Assembly: GCA_016284305.1 (NCBI GenBank) | Contig: JAEEON010000068.1 | Location: 1 to 54,579 of the forward strand | DNA from: Bacteroidales bacterium | Lineage (GTDB): Bacteria; Bacteroidota; Bacteroidia; Bacteroidales; F082 | Length of the DNA stretch: 54,579 nt | Reading direction: 5' to 3' | Shown here: in pieces, positions 26,801 to 34,443 of the stretch | How positions within the stretch are numbered: the first letter of the stretch is position 1 | Layout of the letters: each line of letters begins with the position of its first letter | Translations under genes and position numbers: made by a program | The notes under the pieces: generated by a model | What the model saw: the letters and a program-made list of their open reading frames with translations, nothing else | What the model was told of the DNA's origin: nothing | The model's database searches: none

Positions 26801-27159
26801 CTCGTCGTTACAACAAACCTTCGGTGATGATCATCGGTGAGGCCAATTACAGCAATGCGCATGGTACTCCTTGGGTGTACAAACACAAAGGCATGGGAAG
26901 CTTGGTGGGTATGCCTGTGCCTGGAACCATGTCGAGTGTGACCTGGGAGACCTTGCAGGATCCCTCATTATATTTCGGCCTGCCCGTGGTTGGTTATCGT
27001 ACCGAACAAGGCAACTGGTTGGAAAACACTCAGTTGGAGCCAGATGTAAAGGTGAAAAACACTCCTGAGAAGATGGCTGCTGGAATTGATGAACAACTCG
27101 AGGCTGCCGTAAAAGAGTTGCAAAAAGAAGTAAAACAGTTCCATTATTGGGGTAAATAA
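23851..27159 (+). CDS. Tricorn-type S41 peptidase, secreted
   Basis: An 1102-residue exported protease: signal peptide (MKRLLVSLLLATALQVSA), a long beta-propeller region with WD40-like PD40 motifs (PQWSPDGKTIAFASDRNG and several copies, about 40-540), a lysine/glutamate-rich linker (about 566-612), a second propeller-like stretch, a PDZ domain (about 800-880) and the S41 catalytic domain. Catalytic residues by analogy with Tricorn are His785 (LNVSHTGSG) and nucleophile Ser1001 (GEANYSNAHG), with the oxyanion region DTRFNGGG. In Tricorn the propellers gate access to the active site and the enzyme cuts oligopeptides. The transglutaminase-like gene follows after 2 bases. Confidence 0.92.
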   Translation: MKRLLVSLLLATALQVSAQPLWMRYNVVSPQGDKIAFCYKGDVYVVDTQGGRALQLTTNPSYETSPQWSPDGKTIAFASDRNGNFDVYAVSVEGGVAQRITTNSASEIPCAFSPDGKEIYFTAQVQKQAENIQFPAAWITELYKVKVEGGRPEQVVAVPVGSMSFDKDGKSFLYYDRKGSENVWRKHHVSSVARDVVYYNAKKKTHTLLTTNVGEDRDPRYLPGYKEVVFLSERNNGNFNVYKAPVNNMEQVEQITSFPTHPVRFLSVANDGLLCYGYMGEIYTQRIGQEPKKVNIQIVNDQPLEQLVKQDFKNINDFDLSQDGKLIAFCSRGEIFVTGTDEYATSKQITHTVQPERNPSFSKDGRTLVYASERDGYWNIYQASIERKEDFNFVYATLIDEKPLFENDGVERIAPTYSPDGKEIAFIENRNILKVYNIDSKEVRQITDGSQNYDTDDYGFSYKWSPDSKWFVLTLVTNMRDPYSDIGIVKADGSMKIYNITESAYIDGNPHWVMDGNAVIYVSNRYGMRSHASWGSQNDVFIAFMNQDAYDKFQLNKEEYALMKEIEKGKKETKKDEPEKEEKAAKKDKKKDKKKDEAKEDKKEEKAKEEKLLEIDLDHLQDRVRRLTPMSSSLSGVALSKEGDKLYFMSSFEKGYDLWEMDVRERSMKILKKLGQGGAQLKMDKKGENLFLLSNGNLQKVETKGGKSSSIKYDASMKLDYAKEREYMFDHVFLQIEKRFFMKDHHGVDLEMMKKAYHPFLEHINNNYDYSEMLSEILGELNVSHTGSGYRPSGRGDSTAEFGVLLDLDYKGDGLKIAEVVTGSPFDKKSSKVTEGCIIEKIDGEAIEAGKDYYPMLNNKAGKQVLVEVYNPSKGDRWTETVKPISHGAMNNLLYERWVKHNEETVKKLSNGRLGYVHIKSMGDASYRDVYSQILGKYNLCDGIVIDTRFNGGGRLHEDIEILFSGEKYLEQVINDSVACVMPSRRYNKPSVMIIGEANYSNAHGTPWVYKHKGMGSLVGMPVPGTMSSVTWETLQDPSLYFGLPVVGYRTEQGNWLENTQLEPDVKVKNTPEKMAAGIDEQLEAAVKELQKEVKQFHYWGK

Positions 27160-27161
27160 TC

Positions 27162-28166
27162 ATGAGAAAACATCTCTTAGCTGTGCTGTTTTCCATGCTG
27201 TGGCTTTGGGCCCATGGCGTTGAGAACGATAGTCTGATCTTGTTGGAGTACCACTGGGTTTGTGCCGGTGAGACCAAAGATTGTTCGCTGGCCATTAATA
27301 GCCAGTTGCTTGATTACTATCAAAACCAACGGTTGCATACGGCTTACCGCTATGATGGTACTCCTTTTGATTCGCCTTCAAACTATTCCAGTTTCATGTT
27401 CTCGGAGCATGACCGAGGTGTGATTCGTCTGTTGGTGGCTCAGTGTTGTGCCACTGACACGTCGGATGTGGCTCGCATTCGATCGGCAGTGACTTTTGTT
27501 CAGTCATTGCCTTACCTCAGCGACGAGGAGTCGAAGGGGGTGGATGAGTATGTCCGTTATCCCGTAGAGACCTTGGTGGAAGGAGTGGGCGATTGCGAAG
27601 ATAAGGTGGTCTTGCTCTCGGCAATGTTCCATGAGATGGGCTTGGACTATGTCCTCTTCTCTCTTCCTGACCATCTCGCCTTGGGGGTCCATTGCAATGG
27701 AGTAAACACGAAGCAATACATTGGTTTTGACGATAAGCGTTACTATTATGTGGAGACGACCACTCCCAATTGGGAGATTGGTCAGATTCCGAAAGAGTTC
27801 TCTTCCTCGGAATTCGAGGTGGTGTACTGCGAACCTAAGCCCATCTTGGTTTCAAAGAAGATGAGCTTTCAATCGGATCCGACCTTAAAGTACGAGAAAG
27901 CTCGATGCCATGTCCATCTTCAGCTGTTCAACATGGGACCTGGTAAGGTCACCAATGTGCGTCTTTTTGTGGAGCTCGTGGATAAGGGCCGTCGAAGAGA
28001 AGAGGTGTTGATGCGAAACACTTTTGACATCGCCGATTTGGAGGAAGGGGAGGAGCGCGAAGAAAACATCGAGTTCCTGAGCTTGATTCATGGAGCGAAC
28101 CGCTTGCGGATGACCTTGTATGCCAATGGCGTACCCGAGCAGGAATATGAGTTGATTTTGAAATAG
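27162..28166 (+). CDS. Transglutaminase-like domain protein, exported
   Basis: A 334-residue protein with a short signal peptide and a papain-like transglutaminase core: Cys145 (VGDCEDKVVLL), His171 (PDHLALGV) and the YYYVETTT strand that carries the acidic partner. In bacteria such domains usually cleave peptides instead of cross-linking them. The C-terminal part (about 230-334) has a beta-sandwich pattern. It is 2 bases downstream of the Tricorn-like gene and likely cotranscribed, suggesting joint peptide processing in the periplasm. Its stop is 6 bases from the convergent Rhs gene. Confidence 0.8.
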   Translation: MRKHLLAVLFSMLWLWAHGVENDSLILLEYHWVCAGETKDCSLAINSQLLDYYQNQRLHTAYRYDGTPFDSPSNYSSFMFSEHDRGVIRLLVAQCCATDTSDVARIRSAVTFVQSLPYLSDEESKGVDEYVRYPVETLVEGVGDCEDKVVLLSAMFHEMGLDYVLFSLPDHLALGVHCNGVNTKQYIGFDDKRYYYVETTTPNWEIGQIPKEFSSSEFEVVYCEPKPILVSKKMSFQSDPTLKYEKARCHVHLQLFNMGPGKVTNVRLFVELVDKGRRREEVLMRNTFDIADLEEGEEREENIEFLSLIHGANRLRMTLYANGVPEQEYELILK

Positions 28167-28172
28167 TCGTTA

Positions 28173-31100
28173 TTACCATAGGGAGTTGCCTGTGTTGGTG
28201 CCGAAATGGAAATAGAAATTACCGGGACGGTCAAGCATCTTAAAATAGGGCGAGTCCTTGCTGCAAAGCCAGTCGTGCGCCAATCTGTTTTGGAAGAAGT
28301 TGCGGATGCCTTCGCTGTTATAGCCTAAGCGGATGGGGCCTATGCCAAAATACAACACTCCCGCCCTGTAGGCATCAGGATCCTCTCCGTTGGCACCGAT
28401 GGTATAGGTCTCCCTGCCATTGCTAGAGTCAATATAGGTGCGCCGGTCGTCGTGGTTTAACCCTGGGTCACCCGTGAAAATGTTAAGGCCGATGGATGTT
28501 ATACCGAAACGAATCTTTGCTGCTGCTGTACGATACCGATCACCGTTGTCAGCTTTGGGAAAACCAAGGATGTCCTGACAGATGTTGAACATATAGTCGT
28601 TCTCGTAGTCTAACCTACAGATGCTGTTGCCGATATACACAGTGTTGGTGACTTGCTTCTTTCCGCTAAAGTAATAGTTGGTTCCCGACACCCCCAACAG
28701 TCCTCCAGCACAGAGCTCGGCACCGGCGCGGAGCTCCCAACCTTTGAAACTGTTGTCATAATACCTCCAATAGTAGGAAACGCCACCATGGAACCGCAAG
28801 CTGAGAGGAATCTTCTTTGGTACGCCGCATGAAGCATCGAGTCCAATGCCGATTTGTTCGGTCGAGAGATGCATGTCCAGATGAAGTGCGATTGGGAAGA
28901 GCTCTTTCTGTATTTCATAACCGAGGTCAGTGCAGAAAAAGAGATAGAACAAAAGGGCGGATTCGATGAAAGTGTTACCGTCGGGGTCAATGTAGGTCAA
29001 GGGATTATTCAGACAATAAGCGTACCGGTTGAAGTTTTGGGTGAAGTCGGGCGTTTGAATGTTGGCATCGGGTCTGATCATGGAAGAGGTGATGGGATCA
29101 TAAAGACGTCCATTCATGTTGATGAGATTCATTCCCCTGATATGTTCGTGGCCAGTGAAACCTCTATCGAAGGCCAAGGAGTCGCTGGCTGAGCAGTTCC
29201 CCCAAGCGTCAAATCGTTTTTCCTGCTCGATGTTACCCTTGCTGTCGGAGATGGTCGTCCAGCTATCGAGATGGTCGGAGTGGATGTAATGGAGCGACGT
29301 GTAGCCGTTCCTTGTCTCTGCCACGGCAAAGATTCCTGTAGGGCAAGTGAGGAAGGTGCGTGTCACACTCCCGTAGCCGGGTTGGGTGATGAATTCGCAG
29401 CTGTTCGCATAGATCTTTTCTCGAACTTTTCCTGAGATGTTTTCTGTCATCTTGGTGCGTTGATGGTCATAACCATATTGAAACGAGACTTGTTTTTCGC
29501 CTTCGCAGATAGAGGCGACCTTGCCAAAGGTGGTGTATTCGATGTCCATGCGTTCTTGAGGAAACACTCCTGGTTGGCTTTGTGCTGATTTGATAGCATA
29601 AGGCTTCGGACCTGCGTAGTTGGCGTTGGCGAAAACGGTTGCTCCTGATTGAGTTTTTCTAATCATCCTGCCTAATGGATCGTAATCGAAAACGTTTTCT
29701 CCATGCTCATCTGTTGATGAGGTGAGTCGATTAAGGTCGTCGTAGCTGAAATGTTCGTTGATGCCGTGCTTGTTATCGATTCGATCGGTCATGTTGGCGA
29801 AATCATCATAGTTGTAGTCGTAGTCTTGGATGACTCGTTCTCCAGAAAGAGTCCTCAAGGAGATTAATCTGTTGTTGGCAGGATCATATTCGCGATAAGA
29901 GACAAAGCCATCCCCAGTGGTGATTTTGGTCGGGGCACCCAATACGTTTGTACCGTTGAGTTTCCAAAGAACTTTGGCGTTGTCATCGATGATGCAGCGC
30001 AGTTGTCCTTCAGAATTATAGCCGTAGTGAACGGTAACCCCCGAGGGATAGGTGATGCTCTCCACTCTTGAGGCTTTGTCATAGGTGTAGAGCGTTTTGA
30101 AATTGTCGTTGCCCCGACTTTCTGCCACGGATTGAAGGTGCAAGTTGTTGTCGTAATCATAAATAATCTCATCGTCGCCATGTTTGATTTGCAGCAGCAA
30201 GCCCTTCTTTCCAGTGGTCGTACCATAGGACCATTCCGTCATTGTTGACGTTCCAGTAATGTTGTCGGTCTCTACACAACGGGTTTTATTGCCGAGCTTG
30301 TCATAGGCATATTCCGTGCTGACTGAATTCGGGGTGACCCGTCTCATCAGTTCACCGAAAGCGTTGTGTTCTTCGATGGTCAATCCGTAATCCGGGTCCA
30401 ACACCGCGGATCTGTTGCCAAGGCCGTCGTATTGAAATTCTATTTTGGTTTCATCGTGGCCTTCAATCTGTGCCCATTTTAGTTTTCCATCGGGATAATA
30501 GTCGTAAATGGCGCTGTTTCCATTGGAGTCGGTGCTTTTCACCAACCAACCCATGATGTTGACGGTCTTGGATTCGGATTGCTGTTGACCATTGGTGGAA
30601 TGGTAGGAGGCATTGGAACGGTTGCCATAATATTCGATGTTCTCGTAGGTGCCGTCATGGTGTCGAATGGTATTGATCCGATGGTGTTCGTCATATTCAT
30701 AATTGATGGCTTGAGTATTGCGGTTTTCCAGGTCGGGCATCGTCTCTTTCTTCATTCTTCCGAAGTCATCGTATTCGAAACGGGTTTGGACCATCTCTCC
30801 GTTTAGGGAATAGCTGAGTTCTCGTGTCTTTTCACCTGACAAGGCGTACTCAGTGGTCTTGGTCGCTTGTCCAGTGCTTTTTTCCCATTGATAAAACCCA
30901 TCATTTTTCCACCGGATGGCTTGACAGGTCGATGTGCCATCTGGTCGTATGGTTTTCACTGTGATTCCCCAAGGGTCTTGTTCGTAGAGGGTCTCTCGTT
31001 GGTTGCAGTCCATCATGGAGATGGGGTGATCATAGATGGCGTGGTATTTGAATCGGGTCACATGCCCTTCGGCGTTGGTGTGCTTGGTCAGCAAACGCCG

Positions 31101-34100
31101 TCCATTGCTTCTGCCATATTCGAAAGACTCTGTTCGAGAAGATGTGTCATCGAAAGGGGTGCTAACCGTTTGGGAGATGATGTTGCCCGTGAGGTCGTAT
31201 TCGTATTCAGTCTTTTTTGTCAAAGGATGTTCCGAATAGTTTTCGGTGCCGGGTTCTTCCAATACTGACTTCACTTGATATAGTTTGGAACCGTTATAGG
31301 TCACTCGTCTCGTGCGGCTGATATCGTCTTCTCCTTCATGGTGAAAGGTTTCGGTAATCACCTTGGGTCTATTGATCAACCAACTGTCGTTAACATCGGC
31401 ATAATAGGTGGTTGTGGTCTTAGTATAGTATTCGCAATGATCGGCGAGGGTGATGTCGGGTTTGTCAGTGACTCCTTTCATGACTTGTTCGACGCTGATG
31501 GTTTTGTTGTACTTTAAGACGTCATCGCAGTGGGTGTTGACCACGGTTTCGTTGATCTCTTTCTTGATGAGTATGTCAGGATGATCGAGATCAAACTCGC
31601 ATAGAGTCTTGTCAGAAATAGGGATAAAGACCTTGTGGTTGAGATAGTTGATATATAGCAAATTGGAACAAGTAGAGCTGGCCATGAGCCTTCCTTGTTT
31701 GTCGAATGACTGTTCCATGATCAACACTGGATGAAATGTCTGGCCCGAGAACTCAAGGTCGAAATAGCGTTCTGTCCGTTTCTGTAATACGTTGTTGCAA
31801 TAGTCTTTTTGGACGGTTTTGCTAAATCCCAAGAATCCCTTGCCTTTTTTATGAACCAAAGCACCTTGAAACTTGCATTCGATGGATTCGGGTTTGTTGT
31901 TGATGTTGTAGGTGGTGACTCTTGTTAAACCACGTATGGGTAAAGCTGTGGCAAAGATGTCTTGGCTCGGATAGGTGTTGTTTGTGTGAAGGAAGTAATA
32001 GTCATTCTCTGATGGGTTTTGGGGATTGGGCATGATATAGTCATATTGGAAACAGGTCTTTCTTCCCATGCCGTCGGTGATTTGTTTGACTTCGTGACGT
32101 GGTGTCATTGATGGGAGGTGGGAAAGGCTTATGTTTCCAAGGAATGAGAGATTGTCTTTGCCAAGGAAATTGCCGATGCAAATATCCATGTTGCTGAAAT
32201 AATGGATTCGTTGCGAGTCGATTTGCCGGGTGTAAGCGAAAGGATTATCGATATTGTTAGTTGTTATTGGGCCAAACAAGAGGTGTAGCGTATTGTTGTG
32301 GTAGAAAGCCAGGTCGGAACAACCATTGCCATCAAAGTCCCCGATTTTGAGATGGTGATAAGTCTCGTTGGGCTGATCGAGAGAGAATTGGTAATTGCCA
32401 GGACTCTCGTAAGGAAAGGAAGAGATGGGGTAGCTTGTTGAGCTGAGACCGGTATGTGAGGCTAGAGTGATGAACCAGGGATAGGTTGCGCTTTCTTTGT
32501 AAAAAAGGAGGTCGCAGCACCCATCGGCGTTGAAGTCGCCAGGAAAACAATCGTCCCAATGGTTTGGAGCACCATAATACAGTTGGGTAAAATGAGGGGT
32601 CTCATTGGCTAAGGACAATGAGGTGATGGAGGTGTATCCTTGTGGATTCTTATAGAGGATCTCTGTCGCGCCATCGCCATTGTAGTCAGCAGTGTAGAAG
32701 CGGTTTGAGGCTAAACTCTCTTGAAATTCATGGAACTGGAAACCGTTTTCAACATCTTTGTAATGGATGAGCACAGATTGTTCTGTACTATTCCTGTTTG
32801 TCAAGGACTGAATCAGTATCGACTGGCGACCCACACCCAGAAAGTCTCCGATAAGGAGGGATTCCAACATTTCATTTTTTATTGGGTAAGAAGGCAACTC
32901 ATGTCGCGTGAAGGATAGTGTGCCGGTGGAATTCACTTTGCTAAGGTAGATGGTTGATGTGATCATGTCGGGGAAAGGGCTCGCGAAGCGTTGCCGGTCG
33001 GTTAAGAGGATGTCGTCGCGGCCATCCCCGTTGAAATCGGCGACATAGATCCAGTTGATGAGTTCATTCAGGTCGAACGACCTCACATAGTCAAAGTTCA
33101 AGTCATTGGAGAGCCCCTTGTTGAGAAACAGTTCAGCACTTTTGTTATAGGCATCGCTTCCATCGAGTTTTGGCCTGACTATAAGCACGTCGGTAAAGCC
33201 GTCTCCGTTGAAGTCGCCGCTGAATTTGATGGCATTGGTGAACGCATCGCTTATGGTGTTTGTGGTGACGGGAATGTTCGTTGTGTTAATTGCAGGAATG
33301 GCGTAGTTGTTATCGCCCCATTCTATTCTTGTGGGGTTATAATGTTGATTTCCAGCAAAGAAAGTGATGTTGGAAAGCAAATGATAGGGATATCCAGACT
33401 GCGGGTCTGGTTTCTGGTAATCAAACCGATAGAGATACACCTGGTTGCTGTTGTTGTAAACGCTGATGCAGGTGAGCAGGGCATCCTGTCTTTGAATACA
33501 ATCGCCATGATAGGTGATTTCAACATCGTCGCGATCGCCATAAGAAAAATAGACTCTGAATGCCGGACTTAAGTCGTCGTTCTCATTTTCGGAGTAGTCG
33601 ATGCGAATCAGACGATAGGCATCTGGTTTGTTTTGATAATGATAAGTGATTTTGTTTCCATAATGGTCTTCGACGCTTTTGAGGAGCCAGATGTTGATAT
33701 GGTTTGATGAATTAGTAAGCGCTTTCGAGTCGTCGGAGTTGCCATAGGAAAGGATCTTTCCGTCTGCGGTCCAAACCTTAAAATAAGCGGGTCCATTGAT
33801 GCCTGGCGCGCTGTAGGAAACGATTTTGCTCATCTGGTCTTGTTCTGTCCTGTATTGCATTCCATCTCCTCCGTATTCACCTGTTCTGACCTTCAGAAGT
33901 CTCTGTCCGTCAAGGCAAAAACGGTCGTCTGTGTAATTCACAGTGCTTAGCTTCCCGTCGTGGTACCAAGTGCTTCCTGTACGTGTGATGGCAGAGAGGC
34001 CTGCAAGATCCCAGGCCCATCCCAACAAACCATTTCGTTGCTGATTGTTGTAATAAACACTCAGCTGTGGAGTGAGTCCGCCCAGGCCTTGGGGTAATTC

Positions 34101-34424
34101 GATGGGTATGGTATAGGTGGCAGCACCTAAGGAACTGACGTCGATGGAACCTTTCAAGGTGCCTACCACACCATTGTCATCGGCGAGAGGACCACCGGTA
34201 ATTCCGGATGAAGGAGGTTCGTTGTCAAATGCGTCAATCCCGATAAGGACGGCATTTCCATGTGTCGGTTCGCATTTGAAGCCAGGCGATAATAGGATAT
34301 GGTCGGTTGCTGTGAAAACGACAGACTGATCGGCAGGAACCTCTTGCGACAGGTTTTGGCTATGTTCCGCATGAATTAAGGAACAGGGACATGCCAGCAA
34401 GAGAAGGAGTAGTTGTTTTTTCAT
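28173..34424 (-). CDS. SpvB/FG-GAP/Rhs repeat protein with polymorphic-toxin-like C-terminus
   Basis: A 2083-residue exported protein. Order: signal peptide (MKKQLLLLLLACPCSLIHA), an SpvB-type domain (about 90-350; SIDVSSLGAATYTIPIELP), at least five FG-GAP/VCBS motifs of the type GDFNGDGFTDVLI (about 395-710), many YD/Rhs repeats (about 1000-1790; FEYDDFGRMKKETMPD, FSYDDLNRLTSSTDEHG), the Rhs core ending in NRYAYCLNNPLTYIDPDGN, then a 266-residue non-repeat C-terminus (1818-2083). This tail contains DRYRTAA, GLNIFTGDPG and NSEGIRNFFQNRLAHDWL, and resembles the type 23 polymorphic-toxin domain from memory. No immunity gene follows. I used the ATG at 34424, preceded by GGGAGGAG; the frame is open to 34568 but the signal peptide begins here. 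Confidence 0.85.
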   Translation of the reverse strand: MKKQLLLLLLACPCSLIHAEHSQNLSQEVPADQSVVFTATDHILLSPGFKCEPTHGNAVLIGIDAFDNEPPSSGITGGPLADDNGVVGTLKGSIDVSSLGAATYTIPIELPQGLGGLTPQLSVYYNNQQRNGLLGWAWDLAGLSAITRTGSTWYHDGKLSTVNYTDDRFCLDGQRLLKVRTGEYGGDGMQYRTEQDQMSKIVSYSAPGINGPAYFKVWTADGKILSYGNSDDSKALTNSSNHINIWLLKSVEDHYGNKITYHYQNKPDAYRLIRIDYSENENDDLSPAFRVYFSYGDRDDVEITYHGDCIQRQDALLTCISVYNNSNQVYLYRFDYQKPDPQSGYPYHLLSNITFFAGNQHYNPTRIEWGDNNYAIPAINTTNIPVTTNTISDAFTNAIKFSGDFNGDGFTDVLIVRPKLDGSDAYNKSAELFLNKGLSNDLNFDYVRSFDLNELINWIYVADFNGDGRDDILLTDRQRFASPFPDMITSTIYLSKVNSTGTLSFTRHELPSYPIKNEMLESLLIGDFLGVGRQSILIQSLTNRNSTEQSVLIHYKDVENGFQFHEFQESLASNRFYTADYNGDGATEILYKNPQGYTSITSLSLANETPHFTQLYYGAPNHWDDCFPGDFNADGCCDLLFYKESATYPWFITLASHTGLSSTSYPISSFPYESPGNYQFSLDQPNETYHHLKIGDFDGNGCSDLAFYHNNTLHLLFGPITTNNIDNPFAYTRQIDSQRIHYFSNMDICIGNFLGKDNLSFLGNISLSHLPSMTPRHEVKQITDGMGRKTCFQYDYIMPNPQNPSENDYYFLHTNNTYPSQDIFATALPIRGLTRVTTYNINNKPESIECKFQGALVHKKGKGFLGFSKTVQKDYCNNVLQKRTERYFDLEFSGQTFHPVLIMEQSFDKQGRLMASSTCSNLLYINYLNHKVFIPISDKTLCEFDLDHPDILIKKEINETVVNTHCDDVLKYNKTISVEQVMKGVTDKPDITLADHCEYYTKTTTTYYADVNDSWLINRPKVITETFHHEGEDDISRTRRVTYNGSKLYQVKSVLEEPGTENYSEHPLTKKTEYEYDLTGNIISQTVSTPFDDTSSRTESFEYGRSNGRRLLTKHTNAEGHVTRFKYHAIYDHPISMMDCNQRETLYEQDPWGITVKTIRPDGTSTCQAIRWKNDGFYQWEKSTGQATKTTEYALSGEKTRELSYSLNGEMVQTRFEYDDFGRMKKETMPDLENRNTQAINYEYDEHHRINTIRHHDGTYENIEYYGNRSNASYHSTNGQQQSESKTVNIMGWLVKSTDSNGNSAIYDYYPDGKLKWAQIEGHDETKIEFQYDGLGNRSAVLDPDYGLTIEEHNAFGELMRRVTPNSVSTEYAYDKLGNKTRCVETDNITGTSTMTEWSYGTTTGKKGLLLQIKHGDDEIIYDYDNNLHLQSVAESRGNDNFKTLYTYDKASRVESITYPSGVTVHYGYNSEGQLRCIIDDNAKVLWKLNGTNVLGAPTKITTGDGFVSYREYDPANNRLISLRTLSGERVIQDYDYNYDDFANMTDRIDNKHGINEHFSYDDLNRLTSSTDEHGENVFDYDPLGRMIRKTQSGATVFANANYAGPKPYAIKSAQSQPGVFPQERMDIEYTTFGKVASICEGEKQVSFQYGYDHQRTKMTENISGKVREKIYANSCEFITQPGYGSVTRTFLTCPTGIFAVAETRNGYTSLHYIHSDHLDSWTTISDSKGNIEQEKRFDAWGNCSASDSLAFDRGFTGHEHIRGMNLINMNGRLYDPITSSMIRPDANIQTPDFTQNFNRYAYCLNNPLTYIDPDGNTFIESALLFYLFFCTDLGYEIQKELFPIALHLDMHLSTEQIGIGLDASCGVPKKIPLSLRFHGGVSYYWRYYDNSFKGWELRAGAELCAGGLLGVSGTNYYFSGKKQVTNTVYIGNSICRLDYENDYMFNICQDILGFPKADNGDRYRTAAAKIRFGITSIGLNIFTGDPGLNHDDRRTYIDSSNGRETYTIGANGEDPDAYRAGVLYFGIGPIRLGYNSEGIRNFFQNRLAHDWLCSKDSPYFKMLDRPGNFYFHFGTNTGNSLW

Positions 34425-34443
34425 GGTGCGCTCCTCCCTTGTC

